64,000 bases of DNA from Lunularia cruciata (lineage: Eukaryota; Streptophyta; Marchantiopsida; Lunulariales; Lunulariaceae), in the NCBI GenBank assembly GCA_948567375.1, contig OX419755.1, forward strand, positions 51,465,001 to 51,529,000, in the 5' to 3' direction. Numbering within the stretch: the stretch's first letter is position 1; each line of letters opens with the position of its first letter. The notes below the pieces were generated by a model. The model saw nothing but the letters and a program-made list of their open reading frames with translations. It was not told where the DNA came from and did not search any database. The position numbers were made by a program, and so were the translations under genes. Positions 32,614 to 45,530 of the stretch are shown here, piece after piece.

Positions 32614-34894
32614 TTAAGAAAAGAGATGAGCATATCTGTGTACAGAAATTTTCATAAGCCTATTCTTCGTAATCTTTATCGGCACTCCCTTCTTAGTCAT
32701 CAGCATAGGTACTCGCATTATATCTTTGTTCAGGTCAACTAACTTCCACCTATAATTCTTCACCAGGTGATGCACAAAAGTAATCATAGACCATTTCGCG
32801 AATTCCATCCCCGGGCACATGCGTTGTCCTCCACCAAATGCAACGTACTGGTATGGCAGTTTCATCGACTCAAACCTTGACGGCATATACTCGTCTGGGT
32901 TTTCATGGACCTTAGGATCGTAATGCACATGTTGATTGAACCACATTGGCTGCACCACATCAGTCAGCGCCGGTATCAGTATAATTACAATTCAAGGTAT
33001 GAAATTTACTGTTCTGCGCTGATGGCAAATAACATGACACCCATACCTATGGATATATACAACAGGGTGTCATACACTGTGTATGACACCATATTTGATT
33101 GACAATCTTCTCATCAAAGTTCCCGTTAGATGTAAACACTGGCGATTAGGGGCTCTCGAAAAATGAACGATTTGAGACTGATAAAGAGAGAACAAGAGCA
33201 CTTGTGGTATCTTTTACCTTCCATCCTTTGGGAATGGTGTAGCCTTTGTACTGATATGTCAGTGAGTGCTTCACGGAAGGTGCCGGCGACAGGAGGTTGT
33301 ATGCGCATGGTCCCTTGTAACACCCTCCATGTATACTTCATCTCTTGTACATCGTCCTTGGTAAGCTCATCGCCTTCGCCCCTCTCCTGTTTCTTCTTCA
33401 ATATCATCTTGTGCTCTGCAATCAGGCAACAACCACCGTCAGAGCGTTATCCACTCCAGTACCCAGCTAAGATGTTTCGTTATGTTGCTATGATCACAAA
33501 AAGTTTGAATGTATTTGAGGAGAACTCAACAAAGTGACTTCACTCAATCACTGGTTAAAAGCAGGGGAGAGCTTTAGGGATTCACTGTGACGTCTCTAAA
33601 TCTATTAAAATGGTTCCTAATAAGCATGTCGCTCGGCTGATCCGTGAAGGGGAGAAAGAAACTCAGATCATGCATTCCAGAACTAGGACAACTAATACAA
33701 TCCATTGCCTTTTCGTCCTTGAAAATCTACTAAATCATCAGGTTAAAGTACGTAAAGGTACCAAAGCTAATAGCTAATACTGGTTCCCTCTGGGTGATGA
33801 TAGTACTGCTCGGCCACTGAAGCTCAGTACTGCAACCAGTTCCACAGAAAGACAACCATCGGGATTTGAGCTCACCTTCTAAAAGCTTGTCATACACTTC
33901 AGGATATCTGCTGAGATAGAGGATTGTCATCGTTAAAGCTGACGAGGTGGTGTCAGAGCCTGCAAATATTATCAGGAGGAGAGAGTCTTTGATCGCAGCA
34001 TCAGTGTGCAAGTGCCCGCCTTCATCTGGAGCTGTCAACAAGCTCGTGAAGAAATCTCGTCCCTCGTTCACAGGCACTCGTCCTTCGGCCAGCTGCCGTC
34101 TCTTTCCCGCAATGCAACCCCCCAGCACCTCATGTATCCTCATGTATGCTCCCGCTTTCATGGCCTTGTGGAAAGGAGTCCCAGGTATACTATACGGCAA
34201 TGCAATAACCCATTCGCCAATCCACCAATCAACGTGTTGAGCTCAGCCATGTCAAAAGTTTCAAATTCTTGAGGACTCATCATTACTTCGACAATTAATC
34301 TGAATGTGAAGGTGTGCATCATCTTGGAAGTAATAAGCTCATCCTTCCGATCCCATGCCTTGGCGAAATAGTTTCTAGTGCTGGAATCTATTCTTTTCAA
34401 GTAACCTATAACTGCATTATGGTCTAAGAAAGTACTAAGATATTTGGAAACAGCCTTGTGACGCTCTCCTACCTGAGTGGTCATCGAATCAGGTCCCAAT
34501 AGAAGTTGAGCTGAAGTTGGCCATGAATTCTGTACCAATTTTCCATCGACTTGAAACAGATACTTGATATCTTCAGGGGATCCAATCGCCAGTTGGTGAG
34601 CCAAACAGATGGGTTGTGAACAAAAGGCCGTTTCTCTTTACCCTTTTGGCGAAAAAGTCCGGAACCCCATTGTGCTTGAACTGGCCAATCATAAACTGAA
34701 TAGTCTCCCTAGTATAGGCAGGCCAAGGTTTCCGGGGGGAACTGATGGGCGACCTTTGAGCCTCAGCTTCAAACTTGTCGGTGCATGTGACCAATAAAGC
34801 CAGAAAGCGTTACCGCTACTAAGCTGATGAACGTTGTGAGGATTGGTGAGAAACCCGGGAACATTCCACGCGATTTCTCCTCGACCTCACCCAT
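32614..34894 (-). pseudogene. Cytochrome P450 pseudogene copy P4 (CYP85 clan, near full length)
   Basis: The best copy. Exon 1 (34894-33876) starts MGEVEEKSRGMF, has a membrane anchor, the proline hinge (SVPPGNLGLPILG) and an I-helix FAGSDTTSS. Exon 2 (33415-33218) carries KYTWRVLQGTMRIQPPV and GYTIPKGWK. Exon 3 (32949-32614) carries MWFNQHVHYDPKV, NPDEYMPSRFE and the haem loop FGGGQRMCPG. Both introns have GT-AG ends, phase 1 and phase 0. Lesions: the ExxR Glu is Gly (QGTMR), and there are frameshifts after the anchor, at PILG/ETIQF, after FGSP, at NGLL/LPYS and at TDI/YKGY. Family members are ER-anchored mono-oxygenases; conifer relatives act on terpenoids. This one cannot encode an enzyme. 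Confidence 0.9.
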
Positions 34895-34899
34895 GCCCG

Positions 34900-35640
34900 T
34901 CAAACAAATCACACTACGTTAAGAGAACCACCCCGCCTAGTGGATACGTATCCTCCTTCACCACTTCACTTACAGCTTTCTGAAGCTGCTCCTATAATCT
35001 AACAGCCCACACACACCGAGAGACAGACGATGGGACCGACAGCCAACACACAGTATCACTTCACTGGTCTCCCTAGGATCCGAGTTCTCCTTGGTCACCT
35101 ACAATGTGAGGATCTCTGAAGCTGTTAACGTTGAAAACACAGAAAATTTGGATTGGGATGAAAACACAGACCCAGCACAGAAGCTCAAAGCAGCTCCCCA
35201 CGAACTGACATATCTGGTACTGCTATCTACAATTAACAACTCACAGAGCAGGGACCTGCATATAAACATCATCACACAGGACGACGATCGAGCATGGCGT
35301 TCAGATTCACAAGCTCTCTCTGTGAGTCCCTCCCTCAGGTGCCCCCACCGCTCCTTCACATTCACTTCCAGTGTCATTGGACAACATCTGGCAGGCGAGG
35401 AAAATATTCTAGATAGACTTTGTCTTGTGTATGCCACTGCGCAGTAGCCATATTGTAAGCCACTATACGTCTCAAGAAGATACAACAAATCAGTCATACA
35501 TAGACTTTTTTTCTGGAAACTGGTACGCCGCACAACGCAATTCGAGAATGGGGAAATGTGCAAGTCTACTCTATCCATCCCAATTCAAAGATTAGGAACC
35601 TGGTGTCAGGTGGTTTGTGCGTGAAGAAATATAAGAAGAT
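34900..35640. other. 5' flank of P4
   Basis: The upstream region of P4, partly shared with 1145-1500. It has long but unconvincing frames on both strands: plus from about 35291 (MAFRFTSSLCESLPQVPPP) and minus over 35578-35099. A short, unrecognised divergent exon cannot be excluded, since the plus frame is partly conserved in copy A. I see no clear TATA box. Confidence 0.4.
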
Positions 35641-35932
35641 GGAAGATCTTCATCCCTGGTTGAAGTACGTCCACAAATAAAAAAGGATATCAAGTCCTGT
35701 TTCATCCCCTGTTGAAGTCTTGTACCTTCGCAGGTTAAAACACAAAGTTTGCGTGGACTTAGTGCATGTAAAGTTTGTGGAATACTTCAGTATTCTCCAA
35801 ATGATATAATTTTCTTGAATATTCTGAGAATATCTTACTAACAATTTATAATAGAATTTTCTTTATAATTTTTTTTATAGTTCGTAATTTTATAGAAAAT
35901 TCATATTGTTATTTTACCTATACGAGGGCACT

Positions 35933-35954
35933 GAACCGGACGTGCATCCGGTTC
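35933..35954. repeat. Palindromic hairpin GAACCGGA..TCCGGTTC (copy B)
   Basis: Same palindrome and GC-rich flank as 1911-1932. Confidence 0.6.
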
Positions 35955-36116
35955 TCGGAGTGGATCCTCGGGCTATAAAAGACTCTTCGGCCAAAGTTTA
36001 AGCAGGCTCGGCGGTCAAGTGTATCACACGACGAAAAGAAATTGAAAACATACATGTAGCTTGAAACTATAAGTTGTTCAAGTATCTATAGTTGTTGTCT
36101 TGCCACAAATTTCGTG

Positions 36117-36283
36117 CTTTGTCCTTCTAGAGATCATTGAAACAAGAGAAAGGTGCGACCTCGTATAAAATACTAAGGATGGGCTTCGAAGGACTTCGAG
36201 GTCCTTTGTCCTTCTAGAGATCATTGAAACAAGAGAAAGGTGCGACCTCGAAGTCCATCGAGGCCCATCCTTAGTATTTTATA
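36117..36283. repeat. Fold-back duplication: 47-bp direct repeat and 40-bp inverted arms
   Basis: CTTTGTCCTTCTAGAGATCA.. to GACCTCG is present at 36117-36163 and again at 36204-36250. Sequence 36164-36203 is the near-exact reverse complement of 36244-36283 (both ends carry TATAAAATACTAAGGATGG or its complement). Copy A has only the single unrearranged sequence at about 2098. Confidence 0.88.
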
Positions 36284-36299
36284 CCATCCTTAGTGGCTT

Positions 36300-38340
36300 G
36301 ATGCGGGTCTTCCCATCCTTTAGTGGCTTGATGCGGCTTGATGCAGCATCGAAGTCCTCTATATTGATTATTCTTGTATTTCGTTCGGTGATTTGTATCA
36401 AAATTAGCTAACATTAATGGCTAACACATTTGAGTCCCTAGTACTCTAGGCCTTCATTATATTTTGCATTAATAGTTTGGTTGATATAATTGATAAATGT
36501 AATAATTTGTAAACATAGTGATTACTTCAATTTGTTTTAATGTCCTAGCTGATAAATACTACTATCATTATGGTAACAAAAGGCAAAGGTGGTATATAAA
36601 AAGTTCAAAGTGAATATTAAAAGTTGATAGGATATAAAAAGTTCAAAGTGAATATTTATAGGATCTATCTAATTTAAAATCTCTTGTGTTTCAGTTGGAA
36701 TTAAATCTGTCAAAAACTTTTTGACTCGATGATGGTCTTAGAGGAAGTTATGCTTGAAGTGATGCTTGTTAGGTCTTGAATAAATCTAGAACTACTTGTC
36801 ATGGTGTTTTATTCACTATCTTGGTGGGTTTTGTTACATGACTTTCTGTTGATTAGATGCATGACATAGTGTAACCATTAGAGCAGGCAAACTTTGTATT
36901 GAGGATTTTTCTCCCAATTTATTTTCTTGTTTAACAAATAATTATTATATCTCATCTTTTCATGCATAATACATTCTTTTGCATAGACCTTTGCATTTTG
37001 GTCACCACTATCCTATAAACAATTTTTTATTATGGAGAATCCAGATAAATTTACTTGGCGCTTCATCAAAGTAAATGCTATTGAAAGTTCATTAATCATC
37101 TTATAGGTTAAAAATTAAAAGTACATATTTTTATCACTTACTGAAATAAATACAGGTTCATCATACATTACAACTCAGAACACCTTTTTTCTTCTCTCCA
37201 TTTTCTTCCCTCAACTCTTTCAAGCATGCATATTTCTAACTTATACTATTGCATGGTTTATCTTGCTTCTACATCCTTTTAGTTGTTCCTGATGCCATAG
37301 CTTGTTCTTGGACAAAATTTATACTAGACTTTCCTTCTTTTACAAGTATTCTAGAAACTTGACTCATCATTCAATTCAGAAAGAGGTCCATTAGCTTTTG
37401 GATGAAGATTTGTAACTTTGTTGTAATTTTTTACTACCAAAAGAAGTATTGTATACTTCTTTATTTTAGCATCTTTTTTTCACAATCACTTATCCAAAAA
37501 TATATGGATTCTAAAGTAGATTGAAATTTTCATTCACCTAGTAAATTTAGTGATTGTAATTCATAGAAAAAAAAAAAACTAAGGTGAGAATGAATTCTTA
37601 ACTTGTTCATCACAAAATTTTGAACATAGAATTTATAATTTATAATATTTCATAAGAAATATAGCACAAGGTGTGTCTCTTTCCCACAACACCATATTTT
37701 AGCAAGTAATTTTGGTAGATTACAAAATTTTCTATTATATAGGATTATTAAAAGGTGTACAAAAATAGTTCCAGTGATGCATCATATCCTTATGAATATT
37801 TCTAATTACAAAGTACAACTTTAATACTCCCATAGACTACTCTATCAATAAGCTCCAGAACCATGAAAATATTATACATTACTTATTATCTTCTCTAGTG
37901 TTATTCATAATAGGATTAAATGAATGTATAAAGGTTTAAACACCCTTCAATCTTCTACTAAAAATACATATATTGCTACAATATTACTTTTATCTTTTAG
38001 AGAATCCATATCTTGCATATGTTTTTGATACTTGTAGTGTTTTTGATACCACCTTTGCCTTTTGTTCTTTTGTTAATTTAGTAGTTTAAATACAATGTGG
38101 TGTAGAAAGTTTGGAACCAAGATGACCAAGAAGTAATTAGCCTCTAAATAAATCACTCATGAAGAAAGGAAGACAAGACAAAGTCCAAATTGGCTCATAC
38201 GACAAAGACATCATTCTCCTATACAAACACCCTAGCTACCCTAGCTACCCTAACTACACCCTAGCTCAAGTGGTATGAGGTCAAAGGTTGTTATTGTAAT
38301 TGGGATTACTTGACAGACCTTTGTTCTTATAAACAAAAAA
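36300..38340. other. AT-rich intergenic spacer of copy B
   Basis: Counterpart of 2290-4520. No genes. It lacks about 350 bp present in copy A. Confidence 0.6.
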
Positions 38341-38379
38341 AATACAAACAAGAATTGAACTTGGCATTACAATGTTCAG

Positions 38380-40191
38380 CCTATGAGGTCCCGCTTATAG
38401 ATGACATGCCACCAAAACTCATGCACCACGCATAACAAATGCCTATGACACTGTCCAGTGGATTCTTGAGTTAGAGAGACATCTCATGGCTTGGGATGAG
38501 GAATTGAGAAAGAAGGGTGAGGGGTGTGCCTATTGGACCACCACTTCTAATCAGTGGAAGAAGGATAAGGATGAATGATGGATCAGGCACAAGATGGAGT
38601 TGCAATTGGCAAAGTATAATGACCTAATGATGAAGCTCACGGTGGAGCAACAAGAGCAGGCACTCATGGAGCACAAATGAGCATAAAAAAAAGATGAGTG
38701 ATAAAGAATGAGAGATCTCCATGATGCAAGACAAGTTTGCTATAACACAACTTTGGACCTCTCAAGTAGAAGCAACATATTAAAGTTACAAGAGAAGGGC
38801 CAAGCATTGCATCATGGAATTGACCAAGACCGTTGAGGAACAAGAGGATTGGGAGCAGATCCTTTGTGTACAAGTGACAAGAGGTAGAGATAGAAATGAA
38901 ATCCATCAAAGATGCACTAGAGGCAAAGGATGTGGATCCTCATGATCATAGAGGAAGTAACATAATAGATGAGTGCCCAAGTGCAAAAGTACATTTTGAT
39001 GCAAACTCATCAAGTGGAGATAAGGGAGTTAAATTAAAGATCTATGCATTGGAGGCAAAAGCATATTCTAGAAATCAGCTAAAAAAACTAGTGGACCAAT
39101 TGTAGAAGAATACCAAGACCAAGTTCCAAGAAGTGTTGCCCATCATAGCTAAGGAAGTCATATCACCTATAGAGATCTTTGTCAGTGTATATACCCAATC
39201 TGGGGAAGAAAATTTATTGGGATTGCCATCTTGAGTGTAAGACAATAAGACATAATAGGATTACCAGCATGCATGCTATGTCATCATAGGATTAATTAGA
39301 AGCAAAAAGGTAGTCACATTAAGGTTAGCCTTGATAGGAGTCGAATTAATCATGGGATCTTTGAGGCATATGGCCATTGGATTCATCTCATCTTTTTGTA
39401 GTAGGAGGTATAAGAGGAATCACTTGGAGTTATAAGGGGTATCATTCCAACGTACTACAAGTCTAGTCTCAAAATTCTATATCACTCATTTTGTCCAATT
39501 TGTGTATGTGTAGTCTTTTTGCTTGTGTGTATGCAAGTTGGGTTCTGTCTTGAGGATGATGCCTAGGGATCTTCAAGATCTTAAGTGTATCAATCTTGTG
39601 CATGTTTCATGATTGATAGATTGAGTAGTGGTGAGGGACTCAAAGGAAGAATACAAATGCTGGAGTGCAAGGATGCATCCAAGCTTGACCGGGGTGTTGG
39701 ATCCCTAGGGGTTCTAAAGAATCAGGGCAATGCATTAAGTAGTCATGAGAGTTATGAGTATCATGAAGTACCACATATAAAAAAAAATACCAATGTGTCA
39801 CAAACTATAATATAATGGTGAGGATGCCTTCTGGGAAAGGTAGAATGTTCTCATCAGTATTGTGGTATTCATAACATAGGTAATTGCAAGGGAGAGACCT
39901 TTGGTGCCATTGACCATCAAAATAGATTGAACCATCACCTTCAAGAGCACCTTAGTAGTATGTCTTTTGTGGAAGTGATTTGATTGTTTTATTTTTTTGT
40001 AGTGCACCGCCATGGGTTGCATTACCTCTTCTAGTAATAGTCATTGCCCAAGAGGATAAAGATGCAACAATAGACAAATTATGACAAAGTTCTACTTTCT
40101 CTTCACATCTAGCCATTCAAAACCGTATCCTTGTGGGAACAACCTATTCTTACTGATTATAATATTAATACATTGGCATTGGGTTGTCACA
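38380..40191 (+). mobile_element. Degenerate long-LTR family fragment with coiled-coil remnant (copy B)
   Basis: Counterpart of 4600-6507. The coiled-coil-like stretch lies at 38460-39170. It ends in GGGTTGTCAC A at 40191. It shares stops and rearrangements with copy A, so it was already degenerate when duplicated. Confidence 0.6.
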
Positions 40192-41100
40192 TGCCTTTTG
40201 GCACCACTACTAAAGATACACTCCTTGGAGTGGCTAGAGGTGAACATAGTAAAGGCAATGAATGTCATCAAGGAATATAGTACCAGATGAAATTCAAACA
40301 CCCAAAAGTGGAGAGCAAGTAGACATAAGAAGAAATGTGAAGCTATGTAGTGCTCCATGAAAGACCAAAACACTCAAGCCGGAGTATCTCAGCTTGAGAG
40401 CACAACACAATGCTTGCTATTTGTAGTTATTGCTAGATAGAGGAGAAGTGGGACTTAAGAGCCTAATGACTTGTTTTCTATTCCCTAAAATTCATTATTT
40501 CACCCTTGACAACACCACCAACCAAACATTAGAGGCCAAGGAAGGAGACAAGGAGGTACCACAAGAGCTTGGTCAAGAGGATGCTCTTGGATTTACTTCT
40601 ACTTCCTCCTTGAGTTTTAGGAAAAGAAGGTCACCATCAATGGTGGTAGACCTCTTCATCAAACTCTTTGACAATGAATTAGACCTCAAAGTTTCTACAA
40701 AGGAGGCCTAAACTCCCTTTGGAGGAAAAAGGCTTGCCTTCTCTTCCCACTATTCCTCTTGTCAGAACCTTCCAATGGTACCTCACCCATGCTATTTTGA
40801 GCTTCTTACAAGAAGATTCCTTAAAAATTCTCTTTGGTCAAACTTGTTTGACCAACTAGATAGGGCAAGGACCAACATGTCACCAATCCATTCAAATAAT
40901 CTAAGGATGTAGCTCACTAAAATGTCACCAATCCAGGTATTTTGGCCAGGGTGGAGTTTCCTTTGAGGAGATCCTCTTTGCTATATAATAAAGCCAAGAT
41001 TCTCCTTTGGAGCATTAGAGTATTGAGTGTTGAAGCTTTGTGTCTCTTCTCTTGTATTTCTCTTGGGGCTTTTGTCCTCGGAACATTACAATGGTATCAA
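40192..41100 (+). mobile_element. LTR 3' part with TATA box and PBS (copy B)
   Basis: GCTATATAATAAAG lies at about 40980-40993. The LTR ends ATTACA at 41090 and is followed by ATGGTATCAAAAT, a closer match to the initiator-Met PBS than in copy A. Confidence 0.5.
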
Positions 41101-41239
41101 AATAGATGTTTAATCCAAGATAGTGGATCATCCCTCTTGGAGGAACACAAGCTACTAAGATGGAGTAATTTTGAGGGGCAAAAAAATAGTACAATCAATA
41201 GACTAAGGGTGTTTTAGAGAGAAGATGGGATGGAGGCTC

Positions 41240-41655
41240 TTATAGGAAATTTCTTGCATGTCACTTTTTGTTCTTGAATCCATTCCACATCAAGCTTATG
41301 TACATCTAGTGTGAGCAAGTGAGAATATATCTTGTTTACCATTTTGGAGTAGAGTTCATGGACATAGTGATGAATTCACCATACCCGATGATTCTACATG
41401 TGGTGATATACAATAAAGAGTGGAATTTGACAATCAACATTATAATAGGTGGCAATGGATCTGAATATATCCAATCCTCTCCCTTTCAACACACAAGTAA
41501 AAATCCTTTATGTGGTTTGGCCAAAAGTGCTATTTAGGGATTTTATATTCTGCAATTTTGATGAGGAATATTATCAATGAGTGATAGCCTTTGAGGTCCC
41601 AATGGTAGTCCCAATATTCAGTGCCTTCTCTCAAGTGACCATATTAACTCTTGAT
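41240..41655. other. Spacer
   Basis: No gene recognised. It lies between the duplicated LTR piece and the Ty3 remnant. Confidence 0.4.
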
Positions 41656-41659
41656 AGCA

Positions 41660-44640
41660 ATTGAGTGTTTACCGTGTGTACAAATCATGGAGCACAATTG
41701 TAGGATCTAATGCAAGGAATGTAGGGGATGTTGGACAAGTTTTGGAAGATCAAGATGACCATGGAGGCATTGCAAAGTCAAGTATATACCTTCAAGAACA
41801 ATCAAGTAATGAAAGAAGAGGAGCCATCCCAAAACCAAGACCAACAGTTGAAGTACCTAGAGAGTCATTCACATTGATGACACCAACCATAATTGACGAT
41901 GAAGCCACATTGTTACTACAGATGAAGAAGATGTGCAACATTGAGCCTTACAAGGACAACATTCTATGAGAATAGTGGAAAGATGGATTTCAAAATGAAT
42001 CAATATTTTCAATCATTCACAATTGAGATCATTGATCATTCCGCAAGCATGCTTTCATGTGGGTACTTGCTCAATAAAGCTCTCACATGGTATGATGCTT
42101 GGGAACAATCATTGTTGGCAAAAGGAAGAGAGATCACTTGGATGGCAATGAAAGAAGGACTATTGAAGAATTTCCAATCTATGGATTTGATGCAAATGGC
42201 CCAAACCTTACTAGGGAGTTGAAGTAGAAGAACAACATACAAGAGTACATGGAGGCATTTCTCAATCTATAGGTCACAATAACCAATATGAGTCCAATAG
42301 AAGCTCTTGACATTTTCAAAGAAGGGTTAAAAGAGCACATTTTCCAAGAGGTAATGGTACAACATCCTTACACTATTTTTGAAGCCATTGCATGCACTCA
42401 AAGAATAGTAGGGATGCTTGGAAGAGGTGAAGGAGTAGTCTTGATGCAACACTATTAGGATGAGACACCTTATTTTGGTAGATCAATTCCTATGGAATTG
42501 GGTAACATTTGGTTCCAAGATTGAGGACCATAACCATTCCAAAGAGAACAAGACGGTCAAAGAAAGGAGAGATGGAGTTCCATGAGGAGAAGAGGCTCAA
42601 GCAAAATAATGATGTTGTTACAATTATGGCTGAGTTGGGCACATATCCATCAATTATTGTGCTCATCTTCCTAGAGGCACTTGGCCTCCATACATGTGAC
42701 CTTTGAACAACATGGAAAGATAAATTGAAGAAGAGATGTTGCAATCACATCGGAAAATGAAAATCATTAATAAATGTACCTCACAGCCTTACTAGCTCAA
42801 TGGAGAAGAGTAAAAGTAGGGGGAAGAAGAAGACAAGTGCACAAAGTTTGAGAAAGAAAAATTCACATTGATGTTATAAATGGAGTCCTAAAAGGCAATT
42901 AGGTGAGAGTATAGATAGACCTTGAAGCAACAAAGAAATTTTTGTCTTGCTTTATTGCAATAAGGTTGGGGATGGAACTTGAGAAGGATGAGAATGAAGA
43001 AGTAAAGTTACCTAATGGTAAGACAAAGAGGATTGAATTGCTACTTAGAAAGGTAACACTCTCTATAAGAGAGTATAAGGAAGAAATTGAATGGCGAGTG
43101 ATATGGTTAGCTCATTAGGATGTGATCTTAGGCATGCCATGGATAGAGCACTACAACACTATGGTAGATTGGAAAAAGAAAGTAGTGAGAACTAGCCAAT
43201 GGAAGATCATTGGGGTTAAAGAAAGATCACAAAGGCAAGAATTGCCTCTCTATGTCACAGGGAAAAGAACTATTGATAAGACAAATAGATGTTTCATGGA
43301 TCTAATAAGAGAAGTCTAGAGTGCACAACTCAATAGACAAATTCTTAAGAATTGAAAGATTTTTTCAATGAGTTTCAAGATATCTTTTTGGATGATTTAC
43401 CCTCAAGATTACCACCAAAAAAGAAAGTAGATCATAAAATTGAGATACTTCTAAGGAAGATACCTTCTTGTAAGACCCCATATTGACTATCACCTCATTA
43501 GTTGGAGGAGTGTAAGGCTTAAATCAAGAAGATGCTATAGAAAGGGTTTATCCAACTCATTGTATTACCATTTGGAGCTCTTGTCTTGTTTTTGAAGAAG
43601 AAGGATGGTATAATGTGTATGTGCATTGACTACCATGGCCTAAATCACCAAATGGTGAAGAAAAATACCTATCACCTTGCATGGATGACCTGTTTGATCA
43701 ACTCAATGAAGCAAAACACTTCACCAAACTTGATTTATGGAGTGGTTACAACTAAATCAAGATTGCGGATGAGACATACACAAAATTACCTCTTGAACAA
43801 GGTATGGTCAATTTTGAGTACCTAGTTATGCCATTTGGCCTAACCAATGCACCAACCACTTTCATGAGTTTGATGAATGAAATATTTTGTCCATACTTGG
43901 ATAAATTTATTATCATTTTCCTTGATGGCATTTTAGTCTACAATAGGACAATGACATAGCACAAGCAACATCTATAATAAGTCATCCAAATTTTGTGACA
44001 ATATCAATTGTATACCAAAATCTCAAAGTTCAAGTTTTTCAAGTCTAAAGTAGACTACTTGGGGCACATAGTAAGTATAGAAGGTATCTAAGTATTAATA
44101 GATAAAATAAAGGTCATTCAAAAATGGGATGCTCCAAAAGATCAGACTCGACTCAAGATTTTTTGGGATTGATGTGGTTCTATCATTGATTTTTCAAGGA
44201 CTTCTCCAAGGTCACACAACCTTTAATTGCACTACATGGCAAGGGAAGAAATGAATATTGGGAACTACTCAAGAATTAGTTCTTACAAAATTGAAACACA
44301 TATTACTACATGCACCAATCTTGAAATGGTATGACCCAAAATATCCAATTAAGTTGGCTACAAATGCATCAAGTGTTGCAATAGGAGTAGTCCTACAATA
44401 AGAATAGAATGATAGATGGCATCCAATTTCATATTTCTCTCAAAAGTTGTTATAGCAAAACATAATTATCACACCACCAAATGAGAAAAGTTGAACATTG
44501 TCCTTGCAACCAAGCATTGGAAGCACTATCTTGGTGAGAAGGCATACCACAAACCTCTAGTCTACCTCAAGACATAAAAAGATCTATCTTGGCAACAAAT
44601 TTGGTGGGCAAAGTAGAGACAAAGGTTCAACATGAAAATT
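41660..44640 (+). pseudogene. Ty3/gypsy gag-protease-RT-RNase H remnant
   Basis: Gag is at about 41870-42440 (MNQYFQSFTIE, YLLNKALTWYDAW). A protease end is near 43110 (VILGMPWIEHYNTMVDW). RT starts near 43360 (FNEFQDIFLDDLPSRLP), continues with LFLKKKDG and VMPFGLTNAPTTFM, and has its catalytic motif near 43915 as FLDG instead of FLDD. YLGHIV lies near 44050 and an RNase H start near 44330 (IKLATNASSVAIGVVLQ). Stops and frameshifts are throughout. No integrase follows; a piece of chromovirus-like LTR begins at 44641. Confidence 0.85.
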
Positions 44641-44848
44641 GTAACAACACGGAGTTTATTGATGAATTTATAGGGCTAATGAAGTAGAAAATAAGACAAA
44701 TTAACCTAGAATATTCCAAAAGTATCTAGGAAACTTCTTGTAGGTAGCCTATAGAGGTAGGTAGCCCCAAGTAGGTAGCCTCTAGAAGGAAGCTTTTAGA
44801 ACTACCTTGGCTTGTATGCCAAGTAAGTGGCTTCTAGAAGGAAGCTTT
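44641..44848 (+). mobile_element. Truncated chromovirus-type LTR 5' part
   Basis: It starts TGTAACAACACGGAGTTTATTG, like the LTR at 20115, and has TCTAGAAGGAAGCTTTT motifs. It stops where TGTGGTACCC of another LTR begins at 44849. Confidence 0.65.
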
Positions 44849-45530
44849 TGTGGTACCCACATTTTTATTTTTTTCTTATTTTTGAAGAAGAAGTGTACAG
44901 AAGAAGTCATATTGTGCATGTATGACATCAAAAGTCAAAGAATGGTATCTTCATGTTGTAATCCAAGGTAAAGTGACTTTGTGTCAGAAGATGAAGTACT
45001 CGGATTGGTCTTGTCAGCATTCAACCCAAAGTAAGGAGATTTTGGCTTGGGAGTGCTCAACCCGAGGCAAAGATAGTGTAACAACTTTCCTTTGGGTTTG
45101 GACATTCAAGAAGGTACCACACACAAAAATGGAGGGCCTATGAGCAGGGAAAATCGATAATGATAGGAGCATGAAGGAGGTGTGATTTCTCGGTAGAAAC
45201 TCAAAGTGAAGAAAGACGAAGGAGGTGCGCCACTATAAGAATTGGGATAGAGATGAAGAGTTGACAAGTAATTTTCCATTTCCATTAAGGAGTCATCCTA
45301 AGGGAGATTGTGGAAAAGGAAGTGTAGTAAGAGACGTGCTAGTGTGTTGAGAGGAAATCAGGAGAGTTAGTTTGGGAGTCAATTGGAAGAGTAGCCACCA
45401 ACCTAGAGTGGAGGAGAGTAAGATAGGAGGTGGGAAGAAGAACTTAGAATTTGTAGTGAGAAATCATGCAATTCGGAGATTAGATGTGATCACAAGAATA
45501 GAAGTCTTGAGCAGAAGAAGTCTTCACATG
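44849..45530 (+). mobile_element. Long-LTR family 5' part
   Basis: It begins TGTGGTACCCACATTTTT, as does 53347, and stays similar for about 680 bp (for example AGATTAGATGT..AAGTCTTGA at the end, with 53967-53999). It is cut off where another LTR fragment begins. Confidence 0.7.

Larger units (their letters stand above)
32650..41235 (+). repeat. Segmental duplication, copy B
   Basis: Direct copy of about 340-7545 (anchors given there). It retains the P450 5' half lost from A and has its own fold-back rearrangement at 36117-36283. It ends at about 41235, where AGGCTCTTA continues differently from 7545. Confidence 0.88.

Noticed and set aside
33163-34272. Plus-strand ORFs of 88-124 residues over P4
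   Set aside because: Antisense shadows of the P450 exons, which have motifs and splice sites on the minus strand.
32614-34894. Functional P450 gene
   Set aside because: At least five frameshifts and an ExxR Glu to Gly change; sequencing error alone is unlikely to explain all of them.
35099-35578. 159-residue minus ORF upstream of P4
   Set aside because: Low-quality composition and not preserved as a frame in copy A; the plus-strand alternative is only slightly better.
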